Shown here in pieces: positions 45,330 through 56,373 of a stretch of DNA of 63,936 bases (positions are counted from its first letter, which is position 1; each line of letters opens with the position of its first letter). The translations under genes were made by a program, and so were the position numbers. The notes under the pieces were generated by a model. The model had not been told where the DNA came from. It was given only the letters and a program-made list of their open reading frames with translations, and ran no database searches. This DNA comes from Tubiluchus corallicola (lineage: Eukaryota > Priapulida > Priapulimorpha > Priapulimorphida > Tubiluchidae), in contig JAQGDQ010001090.1 of NCBI GenBank assembly GCA_030141605.1, forward strand, positions 1 to 63,936, read 5' to 3'.

Positions 45330-46385
45330 TGATGGTCCAAGAGGAGAGCTGAAGATTTGAAAATTTGTCCACTTATAAACAATTTTCCGACACAATATGT
45401 CCAGGGGCAATCACCAGCCGTTTGATGCTGATCCGCAGAAATTTTTGCAGAGATTTGTCACCACGGATGAGACTTGAGTGCACCAATTTCAACCACCGTT
45501 CAAACATCAATTAAAACAATGAAAGTATGCTGAAACTCCAACTCCGAGAGAAGGTGATGTCAACTGGCAAGTTGATGGCCTCTGTGTTTTGGGATTCCGA
45601 AAGAGTTTTGATGGTGGATTACTTACCAAAGGGCTAGACTGTTAGTGGAACATACTACGCTACTTTATTAAGGCAATTAAAGGAGGAAATTAAGAGAAAA
45701 TGTCATGAAAAGTTACTTGAAAGCTGCTGTTCCACAATGCTCAAGCTCATACGTCTGCTGTGACTCTTGCCATTCATGATTGTGGCTTTGAATCAGTTTA
45801 CCATCCACTTTATTCACATAATTTGTCCCGATCGGACTTCTACCTGTTCCCAAAATTGAAAAGTGCACTCTGCGACCATCATTTTGCTTCTGATGATGAA
45901 GTTGTTGAAATTGAGACCCAATGTTTACAGGATTCAACTTTTTACAAAATGATAATTTTGATCCTCCATGATTTGGGGCGAGTATTCTCTGCCAGAAAAC
46001 GAATTCGAATTGGTGAATTTCGAATTCGATTCGAACTTCAGTATTTCGAATTGAAATTGAAAGATTTTCCAACAAGTTTTCGAACCACCAGTAAAAATTA
46101 GTCTTACAAAGATCATACATATTACTCGATTTTGTTCTGCAGTAAAACCGCTAATAATTTGTTTAAAATTATGCACAGAAATCACAGTTAAATTAATGAT
46201 AAAGTTTTATTGATAAAGATTAAAGTGATTAAAGTGCTGAATTAGCCGAATCTATAGTTTTAGGTTTGAAACGAATTCGAAATAGAAAAACTCGTTCGAA
46301 TCGAATTCGAACATTCGATGCTCACCACTATCCATGATTGCTGGGCTAAGCGTGCGAATTTACAAAGGGATTATGTCGAAAAATA
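45330..46385 (+). pseudogene. mariner transposase pseudogene, split by a hAT-type element
   Basis: Diagnostic mariner blocks appear in order across three frames: TTDET (first catalytic Asp), MASVFWDSERVLMVDYLPKG, HNAQAHTS (normally DNAPAH, the second Asp replaced by His), YSHNLSRSDFYLFPKLKSAL (the last Asp retained in RSDFYLF), and after the insertion WAKRANLQRDYVEK at the C-terminus. Several Trp codons have become TGA and there are frameshifts, so it is dead. The segment 45973-46330 is a separate transposon inserted into the coding sequence. The N-terminal DNA-binding half and terminal repeats were not found. Confidence 0.85.
45973..46330. mobile_element. hAT-type miniature transposon, GAATTCGAA family copy 3, inside mariner
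   Basis: A perfect 8-bp target-site duplication TCCATGAT flanks it (45965-45972 and 46331-46338). The ends TTGGGGCGAGTATTCTC and CGATGCTCACCACTA match the family at 10221-10651. It sits in the mariner frame between the LHD and WAK residues, so the mariner copy is older. Confidence 0.92.
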
Positions 46386-46389
46386 ATAT

Positions 46390-47762
46390 ACAAAGTTTCA
46401 TTTAAGTTATTTCCTACACCTTAGGCCATGAATTTCTTTAGCCACCCACTCGGATTGTTTTTAACTCATTTATAAATGATTTCAGCAAGTCTTTCGTCTT
46501 CACTTCGAAGCATCTGGTTTTACTCTTCATTTGTTTGATCCTCTTTTCAGTTTCATACGTCTGAACTTCATCCTATCTCTGGCATTCTCTGCATCATCTC
46601 TCCTTTAATTTGCCAATATCAACAATTTTTTCTTGCAACGGATTTTCACTCTCCGTTAACTTTCTTTCTGCTTTATCAGCCTTGAGAAAATAACGTCCAG
46701 TCAAATTTTCCAACCATCTCCATTTCACATTGCTTTCCACTGACTTCAGAAAACCTGTCACCAGTCTTCATCCTCACACCAATGTTTTTTTTAATTAGTA
46801 AGCAAAAAAGTTCAAACCAAAAAAAAAAAAAGAATAAACAAGCTGCTTTCATTTTAAGGCACTTTGCAGGATAATAGAGTAGTAAGTTATAAATATTTTA
46901 ACTAGTGCAAGGAAAACATACAAACTAATCTACAACAGGAAAGGCAGACTAGATGACCATTTTGGTCTTTCACCATTCCACCGTTTTTTGTATTTTGATG
47001 ACTATTTTCATGCACAATCCATTTGGAGGCAAATAAATTATTCTGCTTCTGTTTGGCAGTTTTTGCAATAATCAACAGGCAAATTAAACATAGAAAGATA
47101 TCTGTCATTTCAGTGCTTCATGCTGTAGTGCTACAGTGACCTTTGAACAACACAACAACGCAGTAATGGGGGTGACAAATGACCAACTCCTACGAAATAT
47201 TATTATTAGACTAGTGTGCAGCTATGCGTGAACTGTCACCATTAATTTGGATGACCACAAAAACGGTTGCTTTCATAAATATGTTACATATTTAATAGAT
47301 AAAGATATGATAATCTTATTACCAGTATTAAAGCTGCTGAAATTACCGCCCATCATGAAATTATCATATCGTTTAATGCTCCATCTGTCACTACTCCACG
47401 ATTTTTGAACCGCTAACAAAGTCCTGATACGCCTGCTTTGTGTACATTCAAAATTATGTTGTTAAAATGTTAAAACATGAAAAATGTATTTACGAATCGA
47501 AACTTCACAATGCTACACAACAAATCCAATTCCAAGAAACCCAAATCCCAAATTCCTCAAGAGGCTCTGAGTGCGGGACAGTGTTAGATTATTAAAATTA
47601 AATGCTAATTAATTTCGTGCAAAATATAAAAATAGAATTACCAATACATACACAAAAATACTGTGACGTGCTATGGTTATAACAGTTTGTTGGTTAATTT
47701 TTTCTTATGTTTACATGCAATATTTAAAATTTATTTGCGCGGTCTATTTTTGAAATGTTAAA
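46390..47762. other. Intergenic region upstream of THOC3
   Basis: 46400-46800 is pyrimidine-rich. Read on the minus strand it gives short Lys/Glu-rich frames with stops, perhaps an old transposon protein, unproven. An A-run lies at about 46820. The immediate THOC3 upstream is AT-rich, with no TATA box I would trust. Confidence 0.35.
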
Positions 47763-47939
47763 ATGGCGGCTTACGTTGCTAACATGCAAAAGCATTTTCA
47801 ACTTCATAATCGAACTAAAGATTATCCTGCCCACTCTGCAAAGGTTCACAGTGTAGCATGGAGTTGTGACGGCAGACGATTAGCATCAGGGTCGTTTGAT
47901 AAGACAGTTAGTTTGTTTCTGTTGGACAGAGAAAGATTG
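47763..47939 (+). CDS. THOC3: THOC3 exon 1
   Basis: 59 codons ending at AGATTG/GTAGGC, phase 0. It contains the first WD40 blade. The divergent N-terminal leader (about 20 residues) is shorter than in mammals. Confidence 0.93.
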
Positions 47940-48897
47940 GTAGGCATTATTAAGCCTAGTGTACTTGTACAGTAGTAGTGACTAGTGGCCTAGTGCTAGT
48001 CACCGCAAGAGAAGGCAACAAGCTCTCTATACTTTTTGTTTTATTATTGATTTTTATAAGGTTCCGTACGCACGAATTTGGACCATTTGATGTTTCACCG
48101 TCCATTTTCTTTGTTATTAAATTTTAAAGTTAGGCTAAAGTTTACGTGTATTATAATTAATATTAATTTATTATTTAAATGAATTTTAGTTGAACTTTAA
48201 ATTCATTAAAATTTTACAAACTGAATGAATTACCTAATACAGCGATTGAAAGAATAAGTGCATGTATAATATTAGCCGCTTCTGTGAGAAATAAAAACTC
48301 AACTTGTGGCATTGTAGATTACTTTGTAATTGCGTTTTTGTCATTAGATTGCCATATTCAAAAATGCAGTTGTACAATAAAAAAACATCGCGTGTTTCTT
48401 TGTGGCTCTAGAATTCCCATTGAAATCATTGTATGTGTCTGACATTTGTAAAGTCACTAACATTAAACACCAAAACTGCACAGATTCAGGCAAAATAAAC
48501 TATTTTATTGAAAACAGTAAAGAAGTTTCATAGCAACAGGCTCATCAGCTTAAGGTGGTAATGTTACAGCCGGCTTGCAACAAGGAAGCGCAGATTTGGC
48601 AGAGGCTAACAGTTAAGTAGTAATTTCTACGTCAGAAGTAGGATGTAGCCAATGCGACAGAGGGTGTTGTCACAATTGAAACTGTAGTGCTCTTACATCT
48701 GTGTCAGTGTCTAGTGAAATACCCGCTTTGCTTTCAGGCTAAAGACCACACATTCCGAGGTCATGGAGATAGCGTGGACCAGCTTTGTTGGCACCCAACC
48801 AATCCAGATCTTCTTGCCACGGCTAGTGGTGACAGAACCGTCAGAGTTTGGGATGCAAGATCCATTACAAAAAGTGCACAAGTAATTAGTACCAAAG
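47763..48897 (+). CDS. THOC3: THO complex subunit 3 (WD40), first two exons only
   Basis: The visible part is join(47763..47939, 48738..48897), continuing beyond the window. THOC3/TEX1 is a WD40 subunit of the THO/TREX complex, which couples transcription and splicing to mRNA export in the nucleus. Residues 22-54 contain PAHSAKVHSVAWSCDGRRLA and SGSFDKTVSLFLL (first blade). Exon 2 contains FRGHGDSVDQLCWHP and TASGDRTVRVWDAR (second blade). These are nearly residue-for-residue the vertebrate protein. The start ATG fits: a short divergent leader precedes the conserved AHSAKVHS. 112 complete codons are visible of about 350. Exon 3 (expected to begin with an ENIN.CWSPDG-like blade) was not found before 63936. 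Confidence 0.95.
47940..48737 (+). other. THOC3 intron 1
   Basis: 798 bp, GT to AG, AT-rich, with no repeat recognised. Confidence 0.85.
48738..48897 (+). CDS. THOC3: THOC3 exon 2
   Basis: The 160-nt exon lies between TTTGCTTTCAG and CAAAG/GTGAGA, phase 0 in and phase 1 out. It encodes the second WD40 blade with the GH and WD signature residues (GHGDSVDQLCWHP, VRVWD). Confidence 0.95.
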
Positions 48898-48905
48898 GTG
48901 AGACA

Positions 48906-49722
48906 TTTCTGCTAGGTGGCGCAGACTCTTGAACTCTGTGACAGCTGGCGCTGACTCTTGAACTCTGTGACAGGTGGCGCTGACTCTTGGACTCTGTGAC
49001 AGGTGGCGCTGACTCTTGAACTCTGTGACAGGTAGCGCCGAGTCTTGAACTCTGTGACAGGTAGCGCTGACTCTTGAACTCTGTGACAGGTGGTGCTGAC
49101 TCTTGAACTCTGTGACAGGTAGCGCTGACTCTTGAACTCTGTGACAGGTAGCGCTGACTCTTGAACTCTGTGACAGGTGGTGCTGACTCTTGAACTCTGT
49201 GACAGGTGGTGCTGACTCTTGAACTCTGTGACAGGTAGCGCTGACTCTTGAACTCTGTGACAGGTGGCGCTGACTCTTGAACTCTGTGACAGGTAGCGCT
49301 GACTCTTGAACTCTGTGACAGGTGGCGCTGACTCTTGAACTCTGTGACAGGTAGCGCTGACTCTTGAACTCTGTGACAGGTAGTGCTGACTCTTGAACTC
49401 TGTGACAGGTGGTGCTGACTCTTGAACTCTGTGACAGCTGGCGCTGACTCTTGAACTCTGTGACAGGTAGCGCTGACTCTTGAACTCTGTGACAGGTAGC
49501 GCTGACTCTTGAAATCTGTGACAGGTGGCGCTGACTCTTGAACTCTGTGACAGGGGGCGCTGACTCTTGAACTCTGTGACAGGTAGCGCTGACTCTTGAA
49601 CTCTGTGACAGGTGGCGCTGACTCTTGAACTCTGTGACAGGTAGCGCTGACTCTTGAACTCTGTGACAGGTAGCGCTGACTCTTGAACTCTATGACAGGT
49701 GGCGCTGACTCTTTAACTCTTG
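48906..49722. repeat. 29-bp minisatellite starting next to the THOC3 exon 2 donor
   Basis: About 28 units of GACAGGTGGCGCTGACTC plus TTGAACTCTGT; variants are GGTAGCGC, GGTGGTGC and GGTAGTGC. The first partial unit begins about 8 bp after the donor. Each unit includes CTCTGTGACAG/GT, which resembles both an acceptor and a donor. Confidence 0.97.
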
Positions 49723-50759
49723 AACTTTTTTCAGAAGTTTGTGTGAGACATCGGCCTGATTTTAAATTTGTTGATTAGAATTAAAACAAATGCGTGGAAG
49801 TATGTAGTCTAATTTGTTGTTTTTATAGAAAAAGATGCATAACGCTTCCATCTACGAGTTGTTAATTAAAATGTTTTGCTGTTATTGAAATATGTAATAT
49901 TTAGATTAATTCATTACTTTGTAAGAAAAACTGCACAACTATTTGATTAGAAGAGTGGCCACCCAAAAACTGCACAACTATTTGATTAGAAGAGTGGCCA
50001 TCCAATTTATAATTTATTCCAACTTACATGATTGGTGCATTTACATTATTACTTTTTATCACAGCTATAACATTACATAGAACTCAGGACAACCAATCAT
50101 ATGTAATTATTCACTCTATCTTATAGTTAATGCAATAAGCATATCGTACTAATGCTAGATATATGACATGTAAATCTGCACATAACTTTAAAAAAACTGT
50201 TAAAAGGAAGAAACAATCTAACGAATTAGGCTGATCATATGGCATTTGCTTATAGGAATAGCAAGCGTCAAATGGTCACCTGTACAAAGGTGACGATGTA
50301 ATTTATAACTTTAGAATGAAGCCCGTATAAATAATTCAAGGTTAACTTAACCTAAAGAACAGCCTGAAAACATGCATGAAGTGTAGGTTAAACACTTAGT
50401 AATATGACTAGAGCGCGCAAGCTGAGGCTGTACTGTTATGTTGGATGTTGGTACCAGGTGAGGATCCCTTGGACTGATAAGTGCAATGGTAGTGTTATGG
50501 GAATAATGCTACAGTTGATGTTGTGTAGGGCAGTCATGCTTGAATTCACCATTAAGCAAAATAAGTATGATGGATATTGATGATGGACATTGAGATTCAG
50601 GTTACTGAGCAGCCTCATGCTGCTTTCAAGTTTGGTAATGCTTATCCAGTTCTTATCATTTATCATTATCCAGATATGATGAATGGCTGTTCCTTTATGA
50701 GCTTCAGAGCATCTCTGTACTTTTAATCTAATATGACTTTTTGTGCAATGTAAAGTAGC
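49723..50759 (+). other. THOC3 intron 2, unassigned part
   Basis: It contains a tandem duplication of about 40 bp (AACTGCACAACTATTTGATT, then AGAAGAGTGGCCA) at about 49929-50003. No exon is recognised. Confidence 0.5.
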
Positions 50760-50935
50760 ACAGTGGTTCCCAACCTTTTGTTGACAGTGACCCCTTTCCA
50801 GAACCCTGCATCATATCATGACCCACAAAGGACATAATCACATGTTACAATGTTTCATCACTTATTGCGGGTGTTCCGTTCCAGACCCACCCGCGATAAG
50901 TGAATTTCCCCGAAGTAGAGACGCTATACTTATTT
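50760..50935. mobile_element. Fragments of hAT-like and Tigger-like elements
   Basis: CAGTGGTTCCCAACCTTTTG then TGACCCC (50760-50800) is the classic left end of hAT (Charlie-type) elements. TTGCGGGTGTTCCGTTCCAG and CCGCGATAAGTGAATTTCCC (50876-50915) resemble Tigger-type internal sequence. Neither is complete. Confidence 0.5.
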
Positions 50936-50984
50936 TAGTAGTTATACATTATTTTAAGTCTTTATAAACCCTCCATATATAGTA

Positions 50985-51175
50985 GCACCATACTAGTAGT
51001 GACATTAGTAGTAGGGCCATACTAGTAGTGACATTAGTAGTAGCGCCATACTAGTAGCGACGTTAGTAGTAGCACCATACTAGTAGCGACGTTAGTAGTA
51101 GCGCCATACTAGTAGCGACATTAGTAGTAGCGCCATACTAGTAGTGACATTAGTAGTAGCGCCATTCTAGTCGAA
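50985..51175. repeat. Short 29-bp minisatellite, left arm of inverted duplication
   Basis: Six to seven units of GCGCCATACTAGTAGTGACATT plus AGTAGTA. It is the reverse complement of the unit in the large array at 53885-56373 and borders the left arm of the palindrome. Confidence 0.95.
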
Positions 51176-51643
51176 GCTTGATTTGTTAAGACACAGATAT
51201 AAGACATTGTACAAGCCATTTGGAAACTAGTTCAGTGCATTAGTTGTTAAAAGTTAAGTCTTTCGTTTTAAGTAAGCCTTTTCACAGTTCCAGCTATTGA
51301 TGATGATCGTGAAAAGGTCAAAGGTTAAGTGTACCAGACAACACATTTGTGTACACTTGACAATATCTCGCAGTCCAAGCTATTATAATACTAACAGTTT
51401 TAACAGCTAGCTAGAACCTTACCTAGTTCATTTTTTCTTGTTCTTAACCAAGATCCTGCTAGTAAATCACTCTACGCACAGACTGATGCATAATTAAGCA
51501 AAGTCAATGTAAAACAACTGAGGTTATGGAACTAATGCAGCAGAATGGAACATGCTTTACATGCATGTCACATAACAATTGTAGTTAAGATGCGCTGCTG
51601 CAGTGCACTTAACCTTTGACCTATACCAACTGTGTCTATGCAC
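51000..51643 (+). repeat. Left arm of a large inverted duplication
   Basis: 51176-51643 matches the reverse complement of 53417-53884 with only scattered differences (for example CCAGACAACACA versus CCAGTCAACACA). The outer side continues into the 29-bp repeat in both arms. It includes the family E transposon at 51274-51663. Confidence 0.95.
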
Positions 51644-51663
51644 AACGAAACAATGAAAGACTT
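51274..51663. mobile_element. Miniature transposon family E, in left arm
   Basis: It begins AAGCCTTTTCACAGTTCC with subterminal GGTCAAAGGTTAAG, and ends with CACTTAACCTTTGACC and a decayed GAAAGACTT terminus. Its duplicate in the right arm is 53417-53786 in opposite orientation, lacking the last 20 bp. Confidence 0.75.
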
Positions 51664-51666
51664 ATT

Positions 51667-52210
51667 AGACCATCATTTTGACAATGATAAAAGTGATACA
51701 GTATCAACGAAACATTAAGACACACGGTAAATCAAGCGCCATGTCGCATTTTTTCAACTTCGGCAAAAAAAACGGTTTTTGTTCAGCCACTCTTAGGCTA
51801 AACACACGCAGCCTGAAGCACCAATACAAAAATTATTCAGTATATCAACCATTTTTTATTACACTCAGTAGCAAAGTAGCTAGGTACTTCAAGTTTTAAC
51901 ACTCTGAATTGATTATCCAAATTTGCTGTACTTACTGCAAAGGTGTACCAAAGCTCTCGGTGTTACAGGCGTAAATGTCAGCTCAAGAGTGTGTAACTGC
52001 TGTAGTCCAACATTACACAGTGACACTGCAACAGTCTCGTCTATCTCAGGCGCCTTCTCTAATTCCAGAGCAAACAGTTGTTGACAAGATATTACTAAAA
52101 CATAATTACTTAACATTAAATACTTCACTCTAGTTTCAACATAGAGTCAAAGGACAGAACACTCCTCTATTACAGAGATTTTGGCTTAATTGTGTAATTA
52201 TAAATGTGTT
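51667..52210 (+). other. Loop of the inverted duplication, left part
   Basis: I see no gene. The short frames 51678-51899 (plus) and 51913-52128 (minus) have no recognisable similarity. Confidence 0.4.
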
Positions 52211-52470
52211 TGACTATGAAGTTAGGCAATGCTGGATCAGGTTACTGAGTGGGTAGATGCTTGATTATGAAGTTAAGCAATGATGAACCAGGTCAGTGAA
52301 TAGATGAGTGCTTTGCTATGAAGTTAAGCAATGCTGGACCAGGTTACTGAGTGGGTGGATGCTTGATTATGTAGTTAAGCAATCCTGAATCAGGTCACGG
52401 AATAGATGAGTGCCTGACTATGAAGTTAAGCAATGCTGGGCCAGGTTACAGTATGGATGAGCGAGCACTG
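52211..52470 (+). repeat. Five tandem 51-bp units of 5S rRNA-like sequence
   Basis: Units start at 52211, 52262, 52313, 52364 and 52415, a constant 51-bp period. Each contains ATGAAGTTAAGCAATGCTGG followed by CAGGTTACTGAGTGGGTGG or a diverged form. This aligns with the 5S rRNA internal region (GAAGTTAAGCA, then a GGTTAGTACTTGGATGGG-like block). Two unit types alternate (GGTTACTGAGTGGGTGG and GGTCAGTGAATAGATGAG). Confidence 0.7.
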
Positions 52471-52730
52471 GAAAAATTCATTCAGAGCATTTTCGCATTT
52501 TTACTGCCCAGGCTAGTTCTCTAGTTACTCGCCCGCCTAGAAAACTTCGCAAATATTCACTATCCACTTTCTGTCAATGCAAACGGTTTTCCGATAATTT
52601 AACAGTCGAAAATAAATAAAAAAAATATTATCAAAAAAAAATCCCGCTCAGAGGTCGTTTTAGGCTACGTTTGTGTTTGATGAGAGTTTCGTGCACATTT
52701 TCTTTCCGTTTTGTATGTAGTAATATGATG

Positions 52731-53165
52731 CAGTGGCAGACTTAGGAAGTGAGCCCAAAGGACCTGGCCCCACCCTTTCATAGTAACAGTTACAGCACAC
52801 CAAGTGAATATTTTCTCTGAATTATAAGCTTTAGAACGTTTAGTTGTAGCTTTTAATGATTTATATCGAGTAAAAAGTTCTGCATTAATGATTTCAGAGT
52901 AAAAACGTTTGTGCCCTTTAAGCGATAATTGAAGTTTTTGGCAAAGATGTCGCTGTGTGCAATTATATGCCATACTAGGGTTTATACTAGTATATTGGTG
53001 TGTAATTAAGAGTCAGAAGTTTGAGGTGACATAATGAGTTTTAAACTACTGCATTTGCTTAAGGAAATAGTAAAAAATGGTCTAAAATGCAGCAGAATGG
53101 ATTGGCAGCCAGGGCTCTGCCTTTAGTTGGGCCCACCCTTTTTCTAAAGGCTGTACCTCCCGCTG
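52731..53165. mobile_element. Possible hAT-like element
   Basis: CAGTGGCAGACTTAGG at the left and TACCTCCCGCTG at the right are a rough inverted pair. GGCCCCACCCTTT near the left and GGGCCCACCCTTTTTC near the right recall hAT-type subterminal sequences. No clean target-site duplication was seen. Confidence 0.35.
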
Positions 53166-53416
53166 TGATGCATGTTCATGCAAGGGCAAGAAACAAATGA
53201 TCCTTTAAAGTGTAGCAAAAGATCTCCCGTACTGCCAAACTCAGTAAACTGAATTACAAGTACATAAAGTTACGAATAAAAATCCCACGGTAACTGTAAC
53301 GACATCAAAGTTTACATATATTTATATTAGCTACCCACATTTAATTAAATATCTTCTTGTTTCTCATTGAATTATTAATTAATTTTCTGTTCAGGTTTTG
53401 CTTAATAATTCCCGAA

Positions 53417-54060
53417 GTGCATAGACACAGTTGGTATAGGTCAAAGGTTAAGTGCACTGCAGCAGCGCATCTTAACTACAATTGTTATGTGACATGCATG
53501 TAAAGCATGTTCCATTCTGCTGCATTAGTTCCATAACCTCAGTTGTTTTATGAGGACTTTGCTTAATTATGCATCAGTCTGTGCGTAGAGTGATTTACTA
53601 GCAGGATCTTGGTTAAGAACAAGAAAAAATGAACTAGGTAAGGTTCTAGCTAGCTGTTAAAACTGTTAGTATTATAATAGCTTGGACTGCGAGATATTGT
53701 CAAGTGTACACAAATGTGTTGACTGGTACACTTAACCTTTGACCTTTTCACGATCATCATCAATAGCTGGAACTGTGAAAAGGCTTACTTAAAACGAAAG
53801 ACTTAACTTTTAACAACTAATGCACTGAACTAGTTTCCAAATGGCTTGTACAATGTCTTATATCTGTGTCTTAACAAATCAAGCTTCGACTAGAATGGCG
53901 CTACTACTAATGTCACTACTAGTATGGCGCTACTACTAATGTCGCTACTAGTATGGCGCTACTACTAACGTCGCTACTAGTATGGTGCTACTACTAACGC
54001 CACTACTAGTATGGCCCTACTACTAATGTCACTACTAGTATGGTGCTACTACTAATGTCA
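53417..54060 (-). repeat. Right arm of the large inverted duplication
   Basis: The unique part 53417-53884 mirrors 51176-51643; the arm then runs into the 29-bp array. The two arms are separated by a 1773-bp loop (51644-53416). Confidence 0.95.
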
Positions 54061-56373
54061 CTACTAGTATGGCGCTACTACTAATGTCGCTACTAGTATG
54101 GCGCTACTACTAATGTCGCTACTAGTATGGCGCTACTACTAATGTCGCTACTAGTATGGCGCTACTACTAATGTCACTACTAGTATGGCGCTACTACTAA
54201 TGTCGCTACTAGTATGGCGCTACTACTAACGTCGCTACTAGTATGGTGCTACTACTAATGCCACTACTAGTATGGCCCTACTACTAATGTCACTACTAGT
54301 ATGGTGCTACTACTAATGTCGCTACTAGTATGGCGCTACTACTAATGTCGCTACTAGTATGGCGCTACTACTAATGTCGCTACTAGTATGGCGCTACTAC
54401 TAATGTCGCTACTAGTATGGCGCTACTACTAATGTCACTACTAGTATGGCGCTACTACTAACGCCACTACTAGTATGGCCCTACTACAATGTCACTACTA
54501 GTATGGTGCTACTACTAACGTCGCTACTAGTATGGCGCTACTACTAATGTCGCTACTAGTATGGCTCTACTACTAATGTCACTACTAGTATGGCGCTACT
54601 ACTAATGTCACTACTAGTATGGCGCTACTACTAATGCCACTACAAGTATGGCGCTACTACTAATGCCACTACTAGTATGGCCCTACTACTAATGTCGCTA
54701 CTAGTATGGCGCTACTACTAATTTCGCTACTAGTATGGCTCTACTACTAATGTCACTACTAGTATGGCGCTACTACTAATGTCACTACTAGTATGGCGCT
54801 ACTACTAATGCCACTACAAGTATGGCGCTACTACTAATGCCACTACTAGTATGGCCCTACTACTAATGTCGCTACTAGTATGGCGCTACTACTAATTTCG
54901 CTACTAGTATGGCTCTACTACTAATGTCACTACTAGTATGGCGCTACTACTAATGTCACTACTAGTATGGCGCTACTACTAATGCCACTACAAGTATGGC
55001 GCTACTACTAATGCCACTACTAGTATGGCCCTACTACTAATGTCGCTACTAGTATGGCGCTACTACTAATTTCGCTACTAGTATGGCTCTACTACTAATG
55101 TCACTACTAGTATGGCGCTACTACTAATGTCACTACTAGTATGGCGCTACTACTAATGCCACTACAAGTATGGCGCTACTACTAATGCCACTACTAGTAT
55201 GGCCCTACTACTAATGTCGCTACTAGTATGGCGCTACTACTAATTTCGCTACTAGTATGGCTCTACTACTAATGTCACTACTAGTATGGCGCTACTACTA
55301 ATGTCACTACTAGTATGGCGCTACTACTAATGCCACTACAAGTATGGCGCTACTACTAATGCCACTACTAGTATGGCCCTACTACTAATGTCGCTACTAG
55401 TATGGCGCTACTACTAATTTCGCTACTAGTATGGCTCTACTACTAATGTCACTACTAGTATGGCGCTACTACTAATGTCACTACTAGTATGGCGCTACTA
55501 CTAATGCCACTACAAGTATGGCGCTACTACTAATGCCACTACTAGTATGGCCCTACTACTAATGTCGCTACTAGTATGGCGCTACTACTAATTTCGCTAC
55601 TAGTATGGCTCTACTACTAATGTCACTACTAGTATGGCGCTACTACTAATGTCACTACTAGTATGGCGCTACTACTAATGCCACTACAAGTATGGCGCTA
55701 CTACTAATGCCACTACTAGTATGGCCCTACTACTAATGTCGCTACTAGTATGGCGCTACTACTAATGTCGCTACTAGTATGGCTCTACTACTAATGTCCC
55801 TACTAGTATGGCCCTACTACTAATGTGGCTACTAGTATGGCGCTACTACTAACATCACTACTAGTATGGTGCTACTACTAATGTCGCTACTAGTATGGCT
55901 CTACTACTAATGTCGCTACTAGTATGGTGCTACTACTAATGTCGCTACTAGTATGGTGCTACTACTAATGTCGCTACTAGTATGGTGCTACTATTAATGT
56001 CGCTACTAGTATGGTGCTACTACTAATGTCGCTACTAGTATGGTGCTACTACTAATTTCGCTACTAGTATGGCGCTACTACTAACATCGCTACTAGTATG
56101 GTGCTACTACTAATGTCACTACTAGTGTGGCACTACTACTGATGTCACTACTAGTATGGCGCTACTACTAATGTCACTACTAGTATGGCACTACTACTAA
56201 TGTCACTACTAGTATGGCGCTACTACCAATGTCACTACTAGTATGGCGCTATTACTAATGTCACTACTAGTATGGCACTACTACTAATGTCACTACTAGT
56301 ATGGCGCTACTACCAATGTCACTACTAGTATGGCGCTATTACTAATGTCACTACTAGTATGGCGCATGTTGTT
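53885..56373. repeat. Large 29-bp minisatellite (about 86 copies) with a 174-bp higher-order repeat
   Basis: The unit is TACTAGTATGGCGCTACTAC plus TAATGTCAC. Between about 54600 and 55760 the marker variant ATTTCGCTAC recurs at 54721, 54895, 55069, 55243, 55417 and 55591, exactly 174 bp apart, so a six-unit block has been copied about six times almost without change. Flanking parts are irregular. The array lies within THOC3 intron 2. Confidence 0.98.

Noticed and set aside
46400-46800. Lys/Glu-rich minus-strand frames resembling a transposon-encoded coiled coil
   Set aside because: Interrupted by many stops and frame changes, with no motif specific enough to name.
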